Positions 12,856 through 13,995 of a stretch of 13,995 bases of DNA are shown piece after piece. How positions within the stretch are numbered: position 1 is the first letter of the stretch; every line of letters begins with the position of its first letter. The stretch is from JBHGBB01 sp041946755 (lineage in GTDB: Bacteria > UBP4 > UBA4092 > JAOAEQ01), in assembly GCA_041946755.1 (NCBI GenBank), contig JBHGBB010000095.1, positions 1 through 13,995 of the forward strand, given 5' to 3'. The notes under the pieces were generated by a model that worked only from the letters and a program-made list of their open reading frames with translations, searched no databases and had not been told where the DNA came from. The translations under genes and the position numbers were made by a program.

Positions 12856-13995
12856 TTATTTAGTAATCGATTGGAATTGGTTATAATAAAATTGAGCAAA
12901 ATCAGGATTTTTAGCTATATTCTGGTAATATAATGCAAGATTGTAATATACTTCTCTATTGTTTGGGTCAATCGCGATGGCTTGTTCATATTCCTTAACC
13001 GCTAAATCGAATTTTCCCATCAAATAATAAGCGATTCCGATATTATTATGTACTTGTGACATATCCATCCCAATTTTTTCCGCGGTTTGGTAATGGAATA
13101 CTGCGGTATCAAGATTGCCGGTCTCCTGATAATACTTACCCAACTGGAAATGATAATCGACCAGTGCTTCCCGAATATAGAAATCGGAAATGCGCGATAG
13201 TAACGAATCCATTTTCCGCGGATTGAAATAAGAATCGAGATGATATTTCTGCGATGGTTGGTAGGTTCCAGGTATCGTATCCGTTGCTGCAGTAAATCGA
13301 TAGAAATAAGCATCATGATTTAAACCATAACCGGGAAATGGGGTGGTATCGATCGGGATCTCGCAAAATATCGGGTGCTGGTTTTGATTTTGTGCCAGCA
13401 ATTGATTCAGAAATCGAGTCCGATATTCTGCTTGTTGGGCTTCGGATAACTGCCATTTGTCTTTCCGATATCCGCCGCTTGCATCTTGAAATAGCCCGCC
13501 ACTCATATCGTAAATGGTGATATCCGGCCGCTGTTTTTCTACATAGATTTGGTAGGCAAGCGTGAAATTATTACTATCGCGAATAGAGAATAAGATCGCA
13601 TGTTGCGGTAATGAATCGAGAATAGTCTGGGCATATTCAGTACCAAACCGTATATAATGCCGATTGTTATTCGAATAATGAGCTAATAATGGAATTAATG
13701 GAAGGATTAAACTCAGCCAGGTTGCATAGCGACTAATCAACGTTTTATATTGGCTGATAAGTTGAATCAGAAACTGTATCCCAGCAGTAATCCATATTGC
13801 ACTGATAAGATATCCGGGAATAAAAAAAACATGGGCTAAGGTGATTTCTTCAGTAGTCGGCCGAAAATTAATTAAATAGATTAATCCAATACTATATGTT
13901 AAAAATATTCCGAGTAATAGCCAGGAATATCCAGGTGCCACCAAGACTGAATTGACATCTTTAATACTGGTAATCCTGTTTTCTTTGGTTTTTTT
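12856..13995 (-). CDS. Partial DUF2723-like membrane protein with C-terminal TPRs
   Basis: C-terminal 379 residues of a larger protein. The reading frame is open to the window edge at 13995, and the first possible internal start (TTG at 13944) lies within a hydrophobic segment, so the true start is outside. Three hydrophobic membrane segments fall at about visible residues 22-44, 55-81 and 90-107. A soluble region follows with NRHYIRFGTEYAQTILDSLP and YVEKQRPDITIYDMS, resembling the C-terminal part of DUF2723 proteins, large multi-pass envelope proteins proposed to be glycosyltransferase-like. The last hundred or so residues contain about three tetratricopeptide repeats, with YLMGKFDLAVKEYEQAIAIDPNN the clearest unit. 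The T-run just after the stop has no stem before it, so no terminator is called. The TPR and membrane calls are firm; the DUF2723 assignment is probable. Confidence 0.8.
   Translation of the reverse strand, partial: KKTKENRITSIKDVNSVLVAPGYSWLLLGIFLTYSIGLIYLINFRPTTEEITLAHVFFIPGYLISAIWITAGIQFLIQLISQYKTLISRYATWLSLILPLIPLLAHYSNNNRHYIRFGTEYAQTILDSLPQHAILFSIRDSNNFTLAYQIYVEKQRPDITIYDMSGGLFQDASGGYRKDKWQLSEAQQAEYRTRFLNQLLAQNQNQHPIFCEIPIDTTPFPGYGLNHDAYFYRFTAATDTIPGTYQPSQKYHLDSYFNPRKMDSLLSRISDFYIREALVDYHFQLGKYYQETGNLDTAVFHYQTAEKIGMDMSQVHNNIGIAYYLMGKFDLAVKEYEQAIAIDPNNREVYYNLALYYQNIAKNPDFAQFYYNQFQSITK

Noticed and set aside
12841..12856. Terminator after the DUF2723-like gene
   Set aside because: A run of T on the minus strand follows the stop codon, but no convincing stem precedes it.
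13942..13944. TTG start for the DUF2723-like gene
   Set aside because: The frame stays open to the window edge (17 more codons) and the family is much larger, so this is an internal codon of a truncated CDS.

Overview
The window reads as chromosomal, housekeeping-rich DNA from an A/T-leaning Gram-negative bacterium. Genes use TGA as a stop. A Spy-like exported protein, a prepilin peptidase and an XrtA-type (exosortase-associated) polysaccharide deacetylase point to a diderm envelope with type IV pilus or type II secretion machinery and an exopolysaccharide locus. The gene mix would fit an uncultivated candidate phylum or a deltaproteobacterium-like lineage, but nothing here fixes the taxonomy. 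I see no phage, plasmid, transposase, CRISPR or rRNA signature.

Layout, left to right. Plus strand: argB (arginine synthesis), then 17 nt later a response regulator whose receiver domain is joined to an NTF2-like C-terminal domain. Minus strand, convergent with it and ending at a strong terminator (1814-1863): a secreted Trp/Pro/Tyr-rich protein with a Spy/CpxP-like C-terminus, and further upstream a GH125 exo-alpha-1,6-mannosidase. A divergent spacer with a cloverleaf-like inverted repeat separates GH125 from a tight plus-strand operon: prepilin peptidase, aroE, aroC. The last two catalyse separate steps of the shikimate pathway to chorismate. From 7673 onward everything is on the minus strand: tRNA-Pro(GGG) with a MerR-type regulator upstream of it, a methyltransferase overlapping an XrtA-type polysaccharide deacetylase, prfA (release factor 1), a DUF1385/YqhQ-like membrane protein, and rpmE (ribosomal protein L31). 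The last gene is the C-terminal part of a large membrane/TPR protein (DUF2723-like) that runs off the right edge.

rpmE, the DUF1385 gene and prfA form a recognisable translation-related block. A good sigma70 promoter precedes rpmE and an intrinsic terminator follows it, so the downstream genes probably depend on readthrough or on their own promoters. The deacetylase-methyltransferase pair probably serves a polysaccharide pathway whose other genes lie elsewhere.

The least ordinary sequence is the roughly 510-nt spacer 12347-12855. It holds four near-perfect palindromes of 29-37 bp, each with a 3-nt centre. Three share an outer TTGAATT block but differ in the inner stem while keeping pairing, and a fifth small hairpin of a different type lies among them. 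This looks like a family of REP-like mobile or structured elements. A second repeat-rich spot is the prfA/DUF1385 spacer (8-bp x5 and 14-bp x2 tandem repeats). The receiver/NTF2-like fusion and the tryptophan-rich exported protein are the most unusual coding features.
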